From NCBI RefSeq assembly GCF_013450295.1, contig NZ_SKBR01000001.1, forward strand, positions 810,001 to 874,000: a stretch of 64,000 nt of DNA. The letters run 5' to 3'. The stretch comes from Streptomyces sp. AJS327 (GTDB lineage Bacteria; Actinomycetota; Actinomycetes; Streptomycetales; Streptomycetaceae). Below, piece by piece: positions 37,706-47,315 of this stretch; the stretch's first letter is position 1; each line of letters starts with the position of its first letter. Made by a program: the position numbers and the translations under genes. Under the pieces are notes generated by a model. The model made no database searches. It had not been told where the DNA came from and worked only from the letters and a program-made list of their open reading frames with translations.

Positions 37706-38467
37706 TCAGGCGCCCGGTGTCCGGCCGTCGGGGAGGAAGAGCACCGAATTGACGTACCGGCGGTGCGGCGCGAGGGAGCGGCGCAGCAGGCCGTGCTCGG
37801 CGACGTGTCCGGTGCGGCGCTGGTGTTCGGCGAGGTCGAAGGAGGCGAGCGGGCACCACTCCCGGGCTGGCAGCACCCAGCCGTCGTAGCCGAGGCCGGA
37901 CAGCAGGCTGAGCACCGGGTCCAGCGGCTGGATGCGTACCTCCAACTCGATGAACAGCGCGGGACGTTCGCGGGCGATGGTGGCCTCGGCGCCGTGCAGG
38001 ACGGGCAGTTCGCTGCCGTCCACATCGATCTTGAGCAGGGTCACGTCGCTCAGCGCCAGCTCGTCCAGCGGGAAGCAGGCGACCTCCAGCGTCGCGTCGT
38101 GTACCTCCCGCCGGACCAGGGAGGAGACGCCACGGTCACCCCGCCCGTCCGCCGGGAGCCAGAGGGTGGCGCGGCCCGAGTGGTCGCTGGCCGCCGCCTG
38201 GAGGACCTCCACGCGTTCCGGCGCGGTACCGCGCAGGTGGCGGGCGAGGTGCGGCACCGGCTCGACCGTGACCACCCGGTCGGCGCGGGTGGCGAGCCGT
38301 CGCGTCCACGGGCCGTACCAGCCGCCGATGTCCACGGCGGTGCCGCCACGGGGACAGAAGTCGGCGAGACGGCCCAACTCCGGTTCGAAGCGCGGATAGA
38401 GGAGGTCGGTGGCCCGGGTCAGCAGTCGCGGCGGCAGGTGCGGGCCGATGCGGGAGGCGAGTGTCAT
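37706..38467 (-). CDS. FkbM-family methyltransferase
   Basis: 253 residues. The SAM-binding start is GGTAVDIGGWYGPWTRRLATRADRVVTVEPVPHLARHL, followed by VTLLKIDVDGSELPVLHGA, which is typical of FkbM-type O-methyltransferases. These methylate sugars or secondary metabolites. It is the last gene of the long envelope-glycan operon and overlaps the Trm112-like gene by 4 bases (ATGA), so it probably acts on the glycan or lipid made by that operon. Substrate unknown. Confidence 0.88.
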   Translation of the reverse strand: MTLASRIGPHLPPRLLTRATDLLYPRFEPELGRLADFCPRGGTAVDIGGWYGPWTRRLATRADRVVTVEPVPHLARHLRGTAPERVEVLQAAASDHSGRATLWLPADGRGDRGVSSLVRREVHDATLEVACFPLDELALSDVTLLKIDVDGSELPVLHGAEATIARERPALFIELEVRIQPLDPVLSLLSGLGYDGWVLPAREWCPLASFDLAEHQRRTGHVAEHGLLRRSLAPHRRYVNSVLFLPDGRTPGA

Positions 38468-38700
38468 GAGGGGCGCTCCTCCGGATCGCTGAGGCTGCGG
38501 AGGAGCCGGGCGTGCTCCTCCTCGTCGAGCTGTTCGCCCGCCGAGGGCAGGAGCTGCGGTATGCCGTCCACGATCGGGTAGCGGCGGCGCAGCCGGGGGT
38601 TGTAGAGCGCCTCCTCCGGTTCGAGCAGGGTGAGTGGGCCCTTGTCGAGCGGGCAGGCGAGGATCCTCAACAGGGGGTCGTCAGCCGAAATACGGGGCAT
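38464..38700 (-). CDS. Trm112-like small protein
   Basis: 78 residues: LLRILACPLDKGPLTLLEPEEALYNPRLRRRYPIVDGIPQLLPSAGEQLD. This is the YcaR/Trm112 pattern (ILACP...YPI.DGIP.LL), but only one Cys is present and the usual zinc-binding set is missing. Trm112-like proteins activate or stabilise methyltransferases; here it lies between and overlaps genes of an operon with three methyltransferases, so a partner role is plausible. It overlaps the transporter gene by 20 bases. Confidence 0.85.
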   Translation of the reverse strand: MPRISADDPLLRILACPLDKGPLTLLEPEEALYNPRLRRRYPIVDGIPQLLPSAGEQLDEEEHARLLRSLSDPEERPS

Positions 38701-39796
38701 GGTCCGGGCCTTTCTCGGTGGTGCGGGGGAGCGTGGCGGAGAGCGGACGCCCCGCGATCGGTGGCTGTGGAGCGGGGTCCGGTGGGGGGCGGGGGCCGGT
38801 GGGGCCGTCCGCGTCCTCCCGGCCGGGCGCGGTGCCCGGCGGGTCCGGGGTGGCCTCGGCGCGGCCGCCGGGCCGCTGACCGGGTGGGGAGGTGGGGCCG
38901 TCGTCCGGGGGGCCGTCGGCGGTCTCGTCGTGCCGGGGGAGGGTCAGCAGCACCGCGATGGCGAGGACACCTCCGCCGAGCCGGAGCGCCAGTCGCAGCG
39001 GTTCCTCCGGCAGTGGCTCGGAGAACGCCACCGTCCCGCTGACCACGGCGAACAGGAAGTTCACCGTGGTGCACACCGGAACGATCAGGGAGGCGCGGCA
39101 GCGCTGGAGCGCGGTCTGCGACAGCACCAGCCCGGTGGAGCCGGTGCACAGCAGCAGGTACGGGTAGGGCGAGGTGAGCAGGGCGCGGATGGTGCCGCCC
39201 GGGTCCTCGAAGTCCAGCAGCCCGGACACGCCCTTGATCGCGAGCGAGCTGACGCCGTAGAGGAAGCCGACGGCGACGCCGTACGGCACCCCGGCGGTCG
39301 GCATCCGGTGGCGGCGGCGCGAGCGGCGCTCCGCGGCGACGAACAGGCCCAGCGCCAGCGCGAGGGACGGCAGGCAGATGCCGAGCAGCACCGGCAGCGG
39401 GGCGATCTTGCTGATCGGTTCGGTGCCGCCGCGCAGCGAGAACACCAGCATCACCAGTGAGCACAGGATCGCGGCCATCGCGTACCGCTCGCGGCTGCCC
39501 GGCCGTTCGCCGAGCACCAGCGCGGAGAGCAGCAACAGCATCACCAGACCGGTGACGAACAGCCCCTGCGCCGCGACCAGCGGCAGGGTGCGGTACACGG
39601 CGAGCTGCGCGACGAAGCCGAGCAGCAGCGAGGCGGCGCCGAGGATCCAGAGCGGGCTGCGCAGCAGATGGAGGACGAGCTGCGCGGGCCTGGTGGCGGA
39701 GAGCGGCGGCAGTCCGGACAACGCCCGCTTCTCGATCACGAATCCGGCGCTGAACAGCAGGTTGGCGATGAGCGCCGCGCCGACTCCCCACAGCAT
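38681..39796 (-). CDS. DMT (EamA-like) transporter
   Basis: 371 residues. About nine or ten hydrophobic segments fill residues 1-290, starting LWGVGAALIANLLFSAGFVIEKRAL and including LLGFVAQLAVYRTLPLVAAQGLFVTGLVMLLLLSALVLGE, the characteristic drug/metabolite-transporter repeat. A Pro/Gly-rich cytoplasmic tail of about 80 residues follows. It may export or flip a lipid-linked or sugar intermediate of the glycan operon. The ATG overlaps the stop of the preceding methyltransferase gene (TAATG). Confidence 0.85.
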   Translation of the reverse strand: MLWGVGAALIANLLFSAGFVIEKRALSGLPPLSATRPAQLVLHLLRSPLWILGAASLLLGFVAQLAVYRTLPLVAAQGLFVTGLVMLLLLSALVLGERPGSRERYAMAAILCSLVMLVFSLRGGTEPISKIAPLPVLLGICLPSLALALGLFVAAERRSRRRHRMPTAGVPYGVAVGFLYGVSSLAIKGVSGLLDFEDPGGTIRALLTSPYPYLLLCTGSTGLVLSQTALQRCRASLIVPVCTTVNFLFAVVSGTVAFSEPLPEEPLRLALRLGGGVLAIAVLLTLPRHDETADGPPDDGPTSPPGQRPGGRAEATPDPPGTAPGREDADGPTGPRPPPDPAPQPPIAGRPLSATLPRTTEKGPDHAPYFG

Positions 39797-40659
39797 TACC
39801 GGTCCGTCCGTGCGGGTTGGGCCGGTTCGCCCCGGGTGCCGTTCGCCCGCTCGGTGGCGGTGGCGTCGGGGCCGCCGCGCTTCCGGGCGTGCACCAGCAG
39901 GATGGAGGCGAGCGAGGGGGTGTGGCAGGCGGCCCGGTCCAGAGGCCGGAAGGGGCGGGGCACGTCGTGGTACGGGGCGCCGGTGATCCGCACCACCTCG
40001 AACCCGGCGGCGGGCAGCAGGGAGCGCAGCGCGCGGGCGGTGTAGAGCCGGAGGTGGCCGACGACCTGGGAGCCGGGACGGCCGTGGATACCGCGCAGCG
40101 AGACCTCGGAGAACACCGGCTGGGTACCGAAGAGCAGCAGCGCGCGGTTGTACCAGGCGGCCAGGTTGGGGGTGGAGAGCAGCAGATGGCCGTCGGGGCG
40201 CAGCACCCGGCGCAGTTCGTCCAGCGCCGCGTCCGGATCCACCAGGTGCTCGATGACCTCGGAGAACAACACCGCGTCCGCGGCTCCGGAGGCGATAGGC
40301 AGCCCTGGCGCGGTCAGTTCGCCGCGGACCGCGCCGATGTGGGTGGCGGCCCGGCGCAGCGCGTCCTGTGACCAGTCGACGCCGACGATGCGGTGCGGGG
40401 CGAGGACGCGCGCGGCGGTCGCCGCCGCGGTGCCGTCACCGCAGCCGACGTCCAGCACCGTGGCGGGGGTGGAGCCGGGGCGGTCGCCGAGGGCGCGCGC
40501 CAGGATCGCCGCCTGCCGCCGGGCCCGGTCCGGTCCGGACGCGACCGGGGTGGCCGGATCCTCGTACAGCTCGTGCAGGCTGTCCCGGGGCGCGGCGGCG
40601 CGGGACGCGGGGGCGGCGCCGTCGTGCGCCGCGGTGTCCTGGGCTGGGGTGGTGCTCAT
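39796..40659 (-). CDS. class I SAM-dependent methyltransferase
   Basis: 287 residues. SAM motifs: ATVLDVGCGDGTAAATAARV, IVGVDWSQDALRRA, DAVLFSEVIEHLVDPDAALDELRRVLRPDGHLLLSTPN. The C-terminal half is typical of sugar or glycolipid methyltransferases (Methyltransf_11/23). GGAGGAG precedes the ATG at 40659. It belongs to the coupled envelope-glycan operon; the acceptor is unknown. Confidence 0.88.
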   Translation of the reverse strand: MSTTPAQDTAAHDGAAPASRAAAPRDSLHELYEDPATPVASGPDRARRQAAILARALGDRPGSTPATVLDVGCGDGTAAATAARVLAPHRIVGVDWSQDALRRAATHIGAVRGELTAPGLPIASGAADAVLFSEVIEHLVDPDAALDELRRVLRPDGHLLLSTPNLAAWYNRALLLFGTQPVFSEVSLRGIHGRPGSQVVGHLRLYTARALRSLLPAAGFEVVRITGAPYHDVPRPFRPLDRAACHTPSLASILLVHARKRGGPDATATERANGTRGEPAQPARTDR

Positions 40660-40691
40660 GATCTTCTCCTCCGGCTGGGGTGCCTCCGGAC

Positions 40692-42221
40692 TCACGGCCG
40701 GTACGCGGTGGCGGCGAGGGCCCGGGCGAAGAGCGCGCCGAGCCGGGTGCCCGCCTCGTCGTCCAGCCGCGCCCGCGACCAGCGCAACGCCAGTTGCAGA
40801 CGGCCGCCGGTGGAGACGGTGGTGATGGACAGCCCGCGCGGGACGCGGGCCGGGGCGGAGAACCAGACGGCCGTCGCGCGCCCGGCGTCCCCGAAGTCCA
40901 GGGGATAGGGGACGCGGCCGATGTTCGACAGCAGGACGCTGGACGCCCACGGTCCGGCCGCCCCGCGCAGCGCGCGGACCCCGGCGGCGCGCACCCCGAC
41001 GGGCAGCACCGGGCTGGTCAGCAGGTCGCCGCTGAAGCCGAGTTGGGGGCGGTCGGCGGCCTTGAGCGCGCGGGTCCGCGCGGCGGTCGCGCGCAGCAGC
41101 CGGTCGAGCGCCGCCGGATCGGGCTCTTCGGTGGCGGTGAGCGCCTCGTGTTCCGCGCGTTCCTCCGGCGCGAAGGCCACCTCGACCAGCCGGGTGCCGT
41201 TGTTGATCGGCATGTCGGCGCCGCGCGGACGGTCGTCCACCGGCATGGTGATCCGGATGGGCCGGGCGGGCAGCCGGTGGACCCGGTTCCAGCGGGCGAT
41301 GGTGAGCCAACTGGCCACCAGCAGCTGATCGTTGACCGTGTACGCGCTGGGCTGGCCCGGTTCGCGGGGTGGACGCCCGGGCAGCGGCAGATCGGAGATC
41401 AGCATGCCGTTGCCGGGGGCGCCGGGGTGCCCGGTGTCGGCGGCGACCCGGGCGGGCAGCGGCCAGAACGGGGCCACCGCCCGAGACAGCGGCGAGCCGG
41501 TGGCCGGGCGGCGCTCCGGGGTGGCCGCCGCGGTGCGTACCGGCGGCGGCGCGGGCGCGTTGTCCGCCCCGCCGTACAGTTCGGCGGCGGTCGCCACCAC
41601 GCGCAGGCAGGCCGGGCCGTCGAGCGCGGTGTGGTTGATGGTGACGAGCAGCACCCACCCCTCGCCGTGTGCGACGACCTCGACCCGGATCGGTGGGGAG
41701 GCGTCCGGCGAGGGGCAGTCGCTGAGGGCTCTGCGCCGCGCCTCCTCCAGGGTTCCTCCCGGGTAGGAGACCGGGTCCCGGTCGGGCTCACCGGTCAGCA
41801 CCCACCTGTAGTTCCGGTGCCACCAGCGCACCCGCGCCTCCCGCACCAGGATGCGCGGATGGCGCCGCATGGCCTCGGTGAACGCTGCGGTCAGCCGGTC
41901 GTGCCGGGGCCGGGAGGGCAGATGGATCTCGATGTGGATGGTCTCCGGTTCCGTCGCGGAGAGGCAGTGCCTGCTGATCTCGTCGACGGTGGGGAAGGGC
42001 AGCACCTCCGGGAGCGGCCCGGCGCCCCCCTCCCCCCGGGTGCCCCCGGTACCTCGGGCGCCCGCGGTACCTCCGCCTGCCCCGGCAGCTCCGGTCGCCG
42101 TCCCGGGCTCCGGAAGCGGCCCGGTGGGGGTCGGTTCCGGATCGGCGGGGGGCCCACCGCCCGGCCCACGCGGGGCCGGGTCGGCGGGAGACCGGTCGTA
42201 GTGCCGGTGCGGTGCGGTCAT
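40692..42221 (-). CDS. stand-alone condensation-superfamily acyltransferase-like protein
   Basis: 509 residues. The first 65 or so are a Gly/Pro/Ala/Thr-rich collagen-like linker. The rest has the two-lobed condensation/WS-DGAT architecture with the active-site HTALDG motif (about residues 197-202, preceded by LLVTINHTALDGPA). The second-lobe features are YTVNDQLLVASWLTIARWNRVHRLPARPIRITMPVDDRPRG and LLSNIGRVPYP. Proteins of this kind join acyl groups to hydroxyl or amino acceptors without an NRPS. In mycobacterial envelope clusters relatives (PapA-type) acylate glycolipids, which fits the neighbouring arabinosyltransferase. ATGA overlap with the AftD-like gene shows coupling. The substrate is unknown. 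Confidence 0.82.
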   Translation of the reverse strand: MTAPHRHYDRSPADPAPRGPGGGPPADPEPTPTGPLPEPGTATGAAGAGGGTAGARGTGGTRGEGGAGPLPEVLPFPTVDEISRHCLSATEPETIHIEIHLPSRPRHDRLTAAFTEAMRRHPRILVREARVRWWHRNYRWVLTGEPDRDPVSYPGGTLEEARRRALSDCPSPDASPPIRVEVVAHGEGWVLLVTINHTALDGPACLRVVATAAELYGGADNAPAPPPVRTAAATPERRPATGSPLSRAVAPFWPLPARVAADTGHPGAPGNGMLISDLPLPGRPPREPGQPSAYTVNDQLLVASWLTIARWNRVHRLPARPIRITMPVDDRPRGADMPINNGTRLVEVAFAPEERAEHEALTATEEPDPAALDRLLRATAARTRALKAADRPQLGFSGDLLTSPVLPVGVRAAGVRALRGAAGPWASSVLLSNIGRVPYPLDFGDAGRATAVWFSAPARVPRGLSITTVSTGGRLQLALRWSRARLDDEAGTRLGALFARALAATAYRP

Positions 42222-45200
42222 GACGCGGGGCCCTCCCCCTGGTCGTGCTGGTTGTGCTGGTGGCGCTGACCGGACGGTCCGGGCCTGCCGCCGGAGGCGG
42301 GCCCGGCGGGCTTCGTCAGGCCGGGGCCGCTCGGCGCGGGCACGGTGTTCCCGGACCGGGCCGACTCGTCGAACTCCGGCGGCCGGGGCCCGAACGAGCC
42401 GTCCGGTTCCGCGTCCCGCTCCGTCTCGGGAGTACGGCCGGGCAGCGTCACCAGCGCGGCGGTGAGGCCGAGCAGCGCCAGCGCCTGCGCGGTGTGCCCG
42501 AAGGCGCCGGACTGGCTGCTCGCCGAGGTGCCGGTGCCGATCGCCGCCGCGATACCGGCGCCCACCATGGCGAGCGCGGCGACCGCGGGCAGCGGACCGG
42601 GACGCCAGCGCGCTACCAGCGCGAGGGCCGGAACCACCAGCGCGTACGGCCCGGCGGCCAGCGCCACGACCAGCGTGAGCGCGACGGTGCCCAGCACCCA
42701 GCCCGGACGCGGCACCTCCGCCTCACCCTGTTCACCCAGCGGCGTACCGCTGCGGGGACGGACGAAGGCGAAGCCGAGCAGCGCCAGAATGCCGAGGCCG
42801 CCCGCTATCAGGCCGCCCTGATACCAGCTCGCGGGCTCGTACTCCAGGGTGACGGTGCCCTTCTCGCCCTCCGGGATGAGGAAGCCCTGCTGCCAGCCGT
42901 CCAGCGTCAGCGACTCCAGCTCCTTGCCGTTGAGCGTGGCCTTCCAGCCGTCGTTGGCGTTCTGGTGGGTCTGGAGGTAGGCGGCGTCGCCGTCACCGAC
43001 GCGCACCTTCCGGTCGTCTCCCGACCAGTCCTCGGCCGAGACGGTGCGGCTGGCACTCGCGATGCCGTCCGCCGCCGTCCGCGCACCGTCCGGGGACGCC
43101 GCCGTACCGCTGCTCAGGCTGATGTCGGTGACAACCAGCGGACCGGTGTCACCCGCCTCCACGGTGTGCTTCCCCGACTTCAGCTCCAGACTGCCGTCCT
43201 TGGCCTCACCCGCGCACAGCTCGACGGATATGGGGCGGCGCTCCGTCAGGTCCCGGACCTTCCCCTCAGCCTTGGTGGTGTGCAGCGTGCCGTCCACCGC
43301 GACCGCCGGGCCCTGGCCACAGGGCAGTTCGAAGGTCTGCTTCGGGTCCGGCGGCGGCACCTGGAGATCCTTCAGCGCGGGCAGGTAGACCTCGCTCAGC
43401 CCGACGGGCAGCTGGAGGTTCTTGTCCGCGATCGGGTTGTGCACCGTGAGCTTCTTCGTCTTGGTCACGGTGATGTCCAGCTGGTCGGTCTCGATCCCCT
43501 CGAACCGGGCCTGGCCGTTCTTGTCCACTCCGGCCGTGGTGGCGCCGTCCGGCGAGGAGATCCGCACCTCCTCGGGACGGGACGAGATGCCGCCGGCCGA
43601 CGCCAGCACGATCTCGCTGATCTCCCGCTTCTCCGGCCAGCGCAGCCGGATCGTGGGCTTGTCCCCGGCGATCCACGCCGTGGTGAGGTCACCGTCCACC
43701 AGGTTACGGGCGCTGAGCGCCGTACCGGTGCGGCTGGTGGAGTCGACGGACGCGGTGATCCGCTCCCGCGAGCCGGGAGCCACTTCGTCCAGCAGCCGGT
43801 CGAGTTCGTCTCCCGGCACCGGCAGCGCCTGAGCGCGCAGCCGGTAGTCGGCGGGCTTGTCGGTGGAGAACTGCCGGTGCAGGCCCGTCTCGGCGGAGAC
43901 CGGGGAGAGGCCGCCGGGGTCGCTGCCCCGGTGCAGCGAGATGGTCTCGCCGTCCGCGCCGTGTCCCCGGGCGTCGGAGGGCAGCTCCAGCATCCGCGTG
44001 ACCTGCACGTCCGGGATGGAGATCTCCGAGAAGCCCGCCCCGGACAGCCCCGGCTTGGGCCGCTGCGAGTCGGTGATGGTGATCTTCATCCACTTCGCGG
44101 CGCCGCGCGGGGCCGCCACCTTCTGCTTCTTGCCGGTCGGCTGGAGCGCGCTCGACTTGCTGCCGTGATCGGTCTCGATCCGGACGCGGGTCGGCGCGGC
44201 CCGGGTCTCTTCGGCGGGCAGCGGCGTCAGCTCCAGGGTGTCCGGGATGTCGACCGTGCCGTCGAACCCGATCCGCAGCCACTGGCCGACCGGATCCCCG
44301 GCCGAGCCCTCGGCCCAGGCCGTGTCCGGGTTGCCGTCGAACGCCCCGACCGGGTCGAACTGTGGCAGGTGGAACAGCCAGTTGCCACTGCTGGACGCCG
44401 TCACGGACGAGGCCCCCCGCAGCACCGCGGTGGTCTGCCGCCCCTTGCCGCCGCGGGGCGGCTCCGGGGGCAGGATCTGCTTCGGCGCGGCCCCCGGGTT
44501 CTGGAGACTCTTCTCGTGGTTCCGCTCAGAGGCGGTGTACGTGTACGAGGTGTTCGTGTTGACCAGGCCGAAGCGGGTGTCGGCCCGGCGCAGCCCGTCC
44601 GCCGTCGCCTGGAGGGACGGGGTGTCGAGCCCGGGATGCCGGTCTCCGGTGAGCACCGTCGGCCGCTCCGCGAACGACGGGTCGGCCGCGAGCCGCAGCA
44701 AGGCCTCCGGGCCACCGCTGACCTGGGCGGTGTCGGCCACCGGCCGCAGCGCGACCTCCTTGGGCCGCTCGGTGTCCTTGGGCGCGTAGATCTCCACGGC
44801 CTGCTGGCGCGGGTAGAAGCCCGCCACCTGAAGGGGGGTGTCGGCGGGAATCCGGCCACCGGTGAGCTTCGGACCGTAGCCCTTCACCTTCTCGTAGCCG
44901 GACGCCTCCAGGGTCCGCTTGACCGTCTGCGGCGGTACGTACCCCAGCTGGTCCGGGTCCAGATCGCCGCGGACCACCACGTTGTGCAGCCCGGAGCGGG
45001 CCAGGAAGGCCGCGAGCCCCGGCACCTCGCTGCCGGTCATCAGCGCCTGCTCGACCGCGTCGGTCGCCCGCCGGTTGCCCGGGGTGCCGAACGGCACGTA
45101 GTCGCGCTGCGCCCAGGGGGAGTCGGCGAGGACGTCCAGCGGCTGGTCGATGGGCGAACCCCAGGTGTAGGTCCCGTGCGCGGTGGCCGGAGTGACGTAG

Positions 45201-46582
45201 GCGCGACTGTTCGGCGAGTTCTTCTCCAGCCAGTCCGCCGTCTGCTCCCAGTGCCGGGGCAGCTCCTTGAAGGCGCCGGGCTGGAGGATGTCGCCGTTCG
45301 CGTACGGCAGTGCCAGCCCCGGCAGCACCGCGACGGCGGCCAGCGCCGGCAGGAACCGCCGACCCGGCAGCGGACGGGCGTGCCGGGCCGTCACCACCAT
45401 CGCGGTGAAGTGCGCCAGCCCGAAGGCGAGGGCCAGGGCCAGCCCCGGCTGGAACTTGTAGATGTTGCGGAACGGACGGAGCGCGCCGTCCAGCCAGCCC
45501 TGGATCGGCTCGGCGAACGGACCGCCCAGCGCCCCCGCGTACCCGGCCAGCATGATCCCGGCGACGGTGACCACGACCAGCACCAGCCAGCGCCGCTCGG
45601 GCAGGTCCCGGCGGGCGAGCCCGGCGAGACCCAGCGCCGCGGCGAACGCGCCGCCCAGGATGGCCAGCACGCTCCCGGCGACCGTCCAGCCCGCGGGCAG
45701 CCACGCCTCACCGAAGTTGAGGTACGCCGTCCAGTTGCCGGCGCCGCGCAGCATCTCCGTCGCCGACATGGTGCCGGTCGTGGTCTCGGCGGTCTCCACG
45801 TACGGCATGAAGTCCTCGCCGAACGCGCCCAGCAGCAGCAGCGGTACCACCCACCAGACGGTGGCCAGCAGCACACCCGGTATCCACCAGGCCAGCAGCG
45901 TGCGGCGCCGACGGCCCGTCCGCGTCAGGACGTACAGGCCGACCGGCAGGAGCGAGGCCAGCGTCGAGGCGGCGTTCACCCCACCCATGAAGGGGATCAG
46001 CAACGCGGAGCGGGCCGCCGCCACCCGTGGGCTGAGCACCACGGAGGTCAGCGGCAGGATCACCCACGGCAGCACGGCGCCCGGCAGCGCAGCCGCCGAG
46101 GTGGAACCGACGACGATGGTGAACGTGGGCCACAGCGCGTACACCGCCGCGCCGAACAGCCGGGAACCGGGAGCACCGATACCCAGCCGCTCCGCGAGCC
46201 GCAGCGCGCCCCAGAACGCCGCCGTGATCACCAGCGACATCCACAGCCGCTCCGCCAGCCAGGTCGGCACCTGCGCGAGGTCCGCCAGCCCGTAGTACGG
46301 GAGCATCGGGAAGAGGTAGCCGACGTACTGGTCGGCGATGCCGCCGAAGCCACCCCGGTCGTGCCAGAGCCCACCGAGGTCACTGATGAACTGCCAGGGA
46401 TCCGTGGCGACGCCGAGCTTCGTCTCGAAGGTCATCTTCCCCGGGGACTTCGCGAGGAAGGCGACGAACACGATCGCCCAGAACCCCAGCAGCCAACGGC
46501 GGTTGCGCGGCTCCTCGGGAGGGGGAGCCGGTTGGGGAGAGGTGGCCGGGGCCGGGGGTGGCGCCTGGACGGTCGTGGTCAT
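42218..46582 (-). CDS. AftD-like alpha-(1->3)-arabinofuranosyltransferase, large membrane glycosyltransferase
   Basis: 1454 residues. The N-terminal third is a GT-C membrane domain with many helices, starting RRWLLGFWAIVFVAFLAKSPGKMTFETKLGVATDPWQFI; the early acidic loop and TFETKLGVATDPW are typical of AftD (DUF3367). A large periplasmic part follows with several beta-sandwich/discoidin-like carbohydrate-binding segments (for example GNWLFHLPQFDPVGAFDGNPDTAWAEG and LVDGDLTTAWIAGD). The C terminus returns to transmembrane helices (GLIAGGLGILALLGFAF onward). Mycobacterial AftD transfers arabinofuranose from decaprenyl phosphate. Streptomycetes lack mycobacterial arabinogalactan, so a different glycan must be the acceptor. 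The divergent DUF2613 gene nearby matches the Rv0236c-Rv0236A pairing. Confidence 0.9.
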   Translation of the reverse strand: MTTTVQAPPPAPATSPQPAPPPEEPRNRRWLLGFWAIVFVAFLAKSPGKMTFETKLGVATDPWQFISDLGGLWHDRGGFGGIADQYVGYLFPMLPYYGLADLAQVPTWLAERLWMSLVITAAFWGALRLAERLGIGAPGSRLFGAAVYALWPTFTIVVGSTSAAALPGAVLPWVILPLTSVVLSPRVAAARSALLIPFMGGVNAASTLASLLPVGLYVLTRTGRRRRTLLAWWIPGVLLATVWWVVPLLLLGAFGEDFMPYVETAETTTGTMSATEMLRGAGNWTAYLNFGEAWLPAGWTVAGSVLAILGGAFAAALGLAGLARRDLPERRWLVLVVVTVAGIMLAGYAGALGGPFAEPIQGWLDGALRPFRNIYKFQPGLALALAFGLAHFTAMVVTARHARPLPGRRFLPALAAVAVLPGLALPYANGDILQPGAFKELPRHWEQTADWLEKNSPNSRAYVTPATAHGTYTWGSPIDQPLDVLADSPWAQRDYVPFGTPGNRRATDAVEQALMTGSEVPGLAAFLARSGLHNVVVRGDLDPDQLGYVPPQTVKRTLEASGYEKVKGYGPKLTGGRIPADTPLQVAGFYPRQQAVEIYAPKDTERPKEVALRPVADTAQVSGGPEALLRLAADPSFAERPTVLTGDRHPGLDTPSLQATADGLRRADTRFGLVNTNTSYTYTASERNHEKSLQNPGAAPKQILPPEPPRGGKGRQTTAVLRGASSVTASSSGNWLFHLPQFDPVGAFDGNPDTAWAEGSAGDPVGQWLRIGFDGTVDIPDTLELTPLPAEETRAAPTRVRIETDHGSKSSALQPTGKKQKVAAPRGAAKWMKITITDSQRPKPGLSGAGFSEISIPDVQVTRMLELPSDARGHGADGETISLHRGSDPGGLSPVSAETGLHRQFSTDKPADYRLRAQALPVPGDELDRLLDEVAPGSRERITASVDSTSRTGTALSARNLVDGDLTTAWIAGDKPTIRLRWPEKREISEIVLASAGGISSRPEEVRISSPDGATTAGVDKNGQARFEGIETDQLDITVTKTKKLTVHNPIADKNLQLPVGLSEVYLPALKDLQVPPPDPKQTFELPCGQGPAVAVDGTLHTTKAEGKVRDLTERRPISVELCAGEAKDGSLELKSGKHTVEAGDTGPLVVTDISLSSGTAASPDGARTAADGIASASRTVSAEDWSGDDRKVRVGDGDAAYLQTHQNANDGWKATLNGKELESLTLDGWQQGFLIPEGEKGTVTLEYEPASWYQGGLIAGGLGILALLGFAFVRPRSGTPLGEQGEAEVPRPGWVLGTVALTLVVALAAGPYALVVPALALVARWRPGPLPAVAALAMVGAGIAAAIGTGTSASSQSGAFGHTAQALALLGLTAALVTLPGRTPETERDAEPDGSFGPRPPEFDESARSGNTVPAPSGPGLTKPAGPASGGRPGPSGQRHQHNQHDQGEGPAS

Positions 46583-47307
46583 GGGGAACACCGCCGAAGG
46601 ATGAGGAGGAGGTTCCAGGTGGCGACTTCACGCAGGCCGGGTACGCGGGTGACGGCGCCGGCCAGGAAGGGCCAGTAGCGGGAACGAGCGGAGACGATCT
46701 CCACGTCCGGCCGGGCGCGGACATGCCGCAGGGTCGGGCCGACGTGGACGGCGAAGAGGTTCTCGCCCAGGGTGTGCTTGGCGGGCCTGCCGGTGCGCCG
46801 CTCGTACCGGGCGCGGGCACGGGCGTGGCCCAGGTAGTGCCAGGGGGCGGTCTCGTGGCCGCCCCACGGGGAGTACCAGTTGGTGAACGCCACGTAGATC
46901 AGCCCGCCGGGCCGGGTGACGCGCACCATCTCGGAGAGGAAGGTCTGCGGGTCGGCGACGTGCTCCAGCACGTTCGACGAGAAGCACACGTCCGCGGCGC
47001 CGTCGGCGAGGGGCAGCAGATAGCCGTCCGCGACCACAGCGCCCTCCGGCCGACGGCCGTGGGCGCCCAACTCCTCGCGATCCGGCTCGAACAGGAAGCA
47101 CTCGGCGCCCCGCTCACGGAACTCCTCGGTGAAGTACCCGGCACCGCCGCCGACATCGACGACGGTGGCTCCGGGCAGCGGCGCGTGCTGAGCCACCTGG
47201 GCCACCGCGTCACGCGCCAGCAGCCGATAGCACGCCTCCGGATCGCTCTGCTCCCGCATGAAGCCCCGGAAAAGCGCCACGGATCTTCGCAGCGAAGGGT
47301 CACGCAC
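46579..47307 (-). CDS. SAM-dependent methyltransferase
   Basis: 242 residues: GATVVDVGGGAGYFTEEFRERGAECFLFEPD, then DGAADVCFSSNVLEHVADPQTFLSEMVRVTRPGGLIYVAFTNWYSPWGGHE, a Methyltransf_11-type arrangement with an unusual aromatic-rich loop. The GTG at 47307 has GAGGGG about 7 bases upstream and lies 8 bases past the stop of the GT4 gene; longer frames run into that gene. The stop overlaps the AftD start (ATGA). The Trp/His-rich C-terminal region (RYEPRT-like) hints at a lipid-linked sugar acceptor, but this is inference. Confidence 0.86.
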   Translation of the reverse strand: MRDPSLRRSVALFRGFMREQSDPEACYRLLARDAVAQVAQHAPLPGATVVDVGGGAGYFTEEFRERGAECFLFEPDREELGAHGRRPEGAVVADGYLLPLADGAADVCFSSNVLEHVADPQTFLSEMVRVTRPGGLIYVAFTNWYSPWGGHETAPWHYLGHARARARYERRTGRPAKHTLGENLFAVHVGPTLRHVRARPDVEIVSARSRYWPFLAGAVTRVPGLREVATWNLLLILRRCSP

Positions 47308-47315
47308 CGTTCCCC

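Noticed and set aside
42245..46678. Plus-strand open frame of about 1480 codons opposite the AftD-like gene
   Set aside because: Low-complexity Arg/Gln/Gly-rich translation and exact overlap with a recognised membrane glycosyltransferase on the minus strand.
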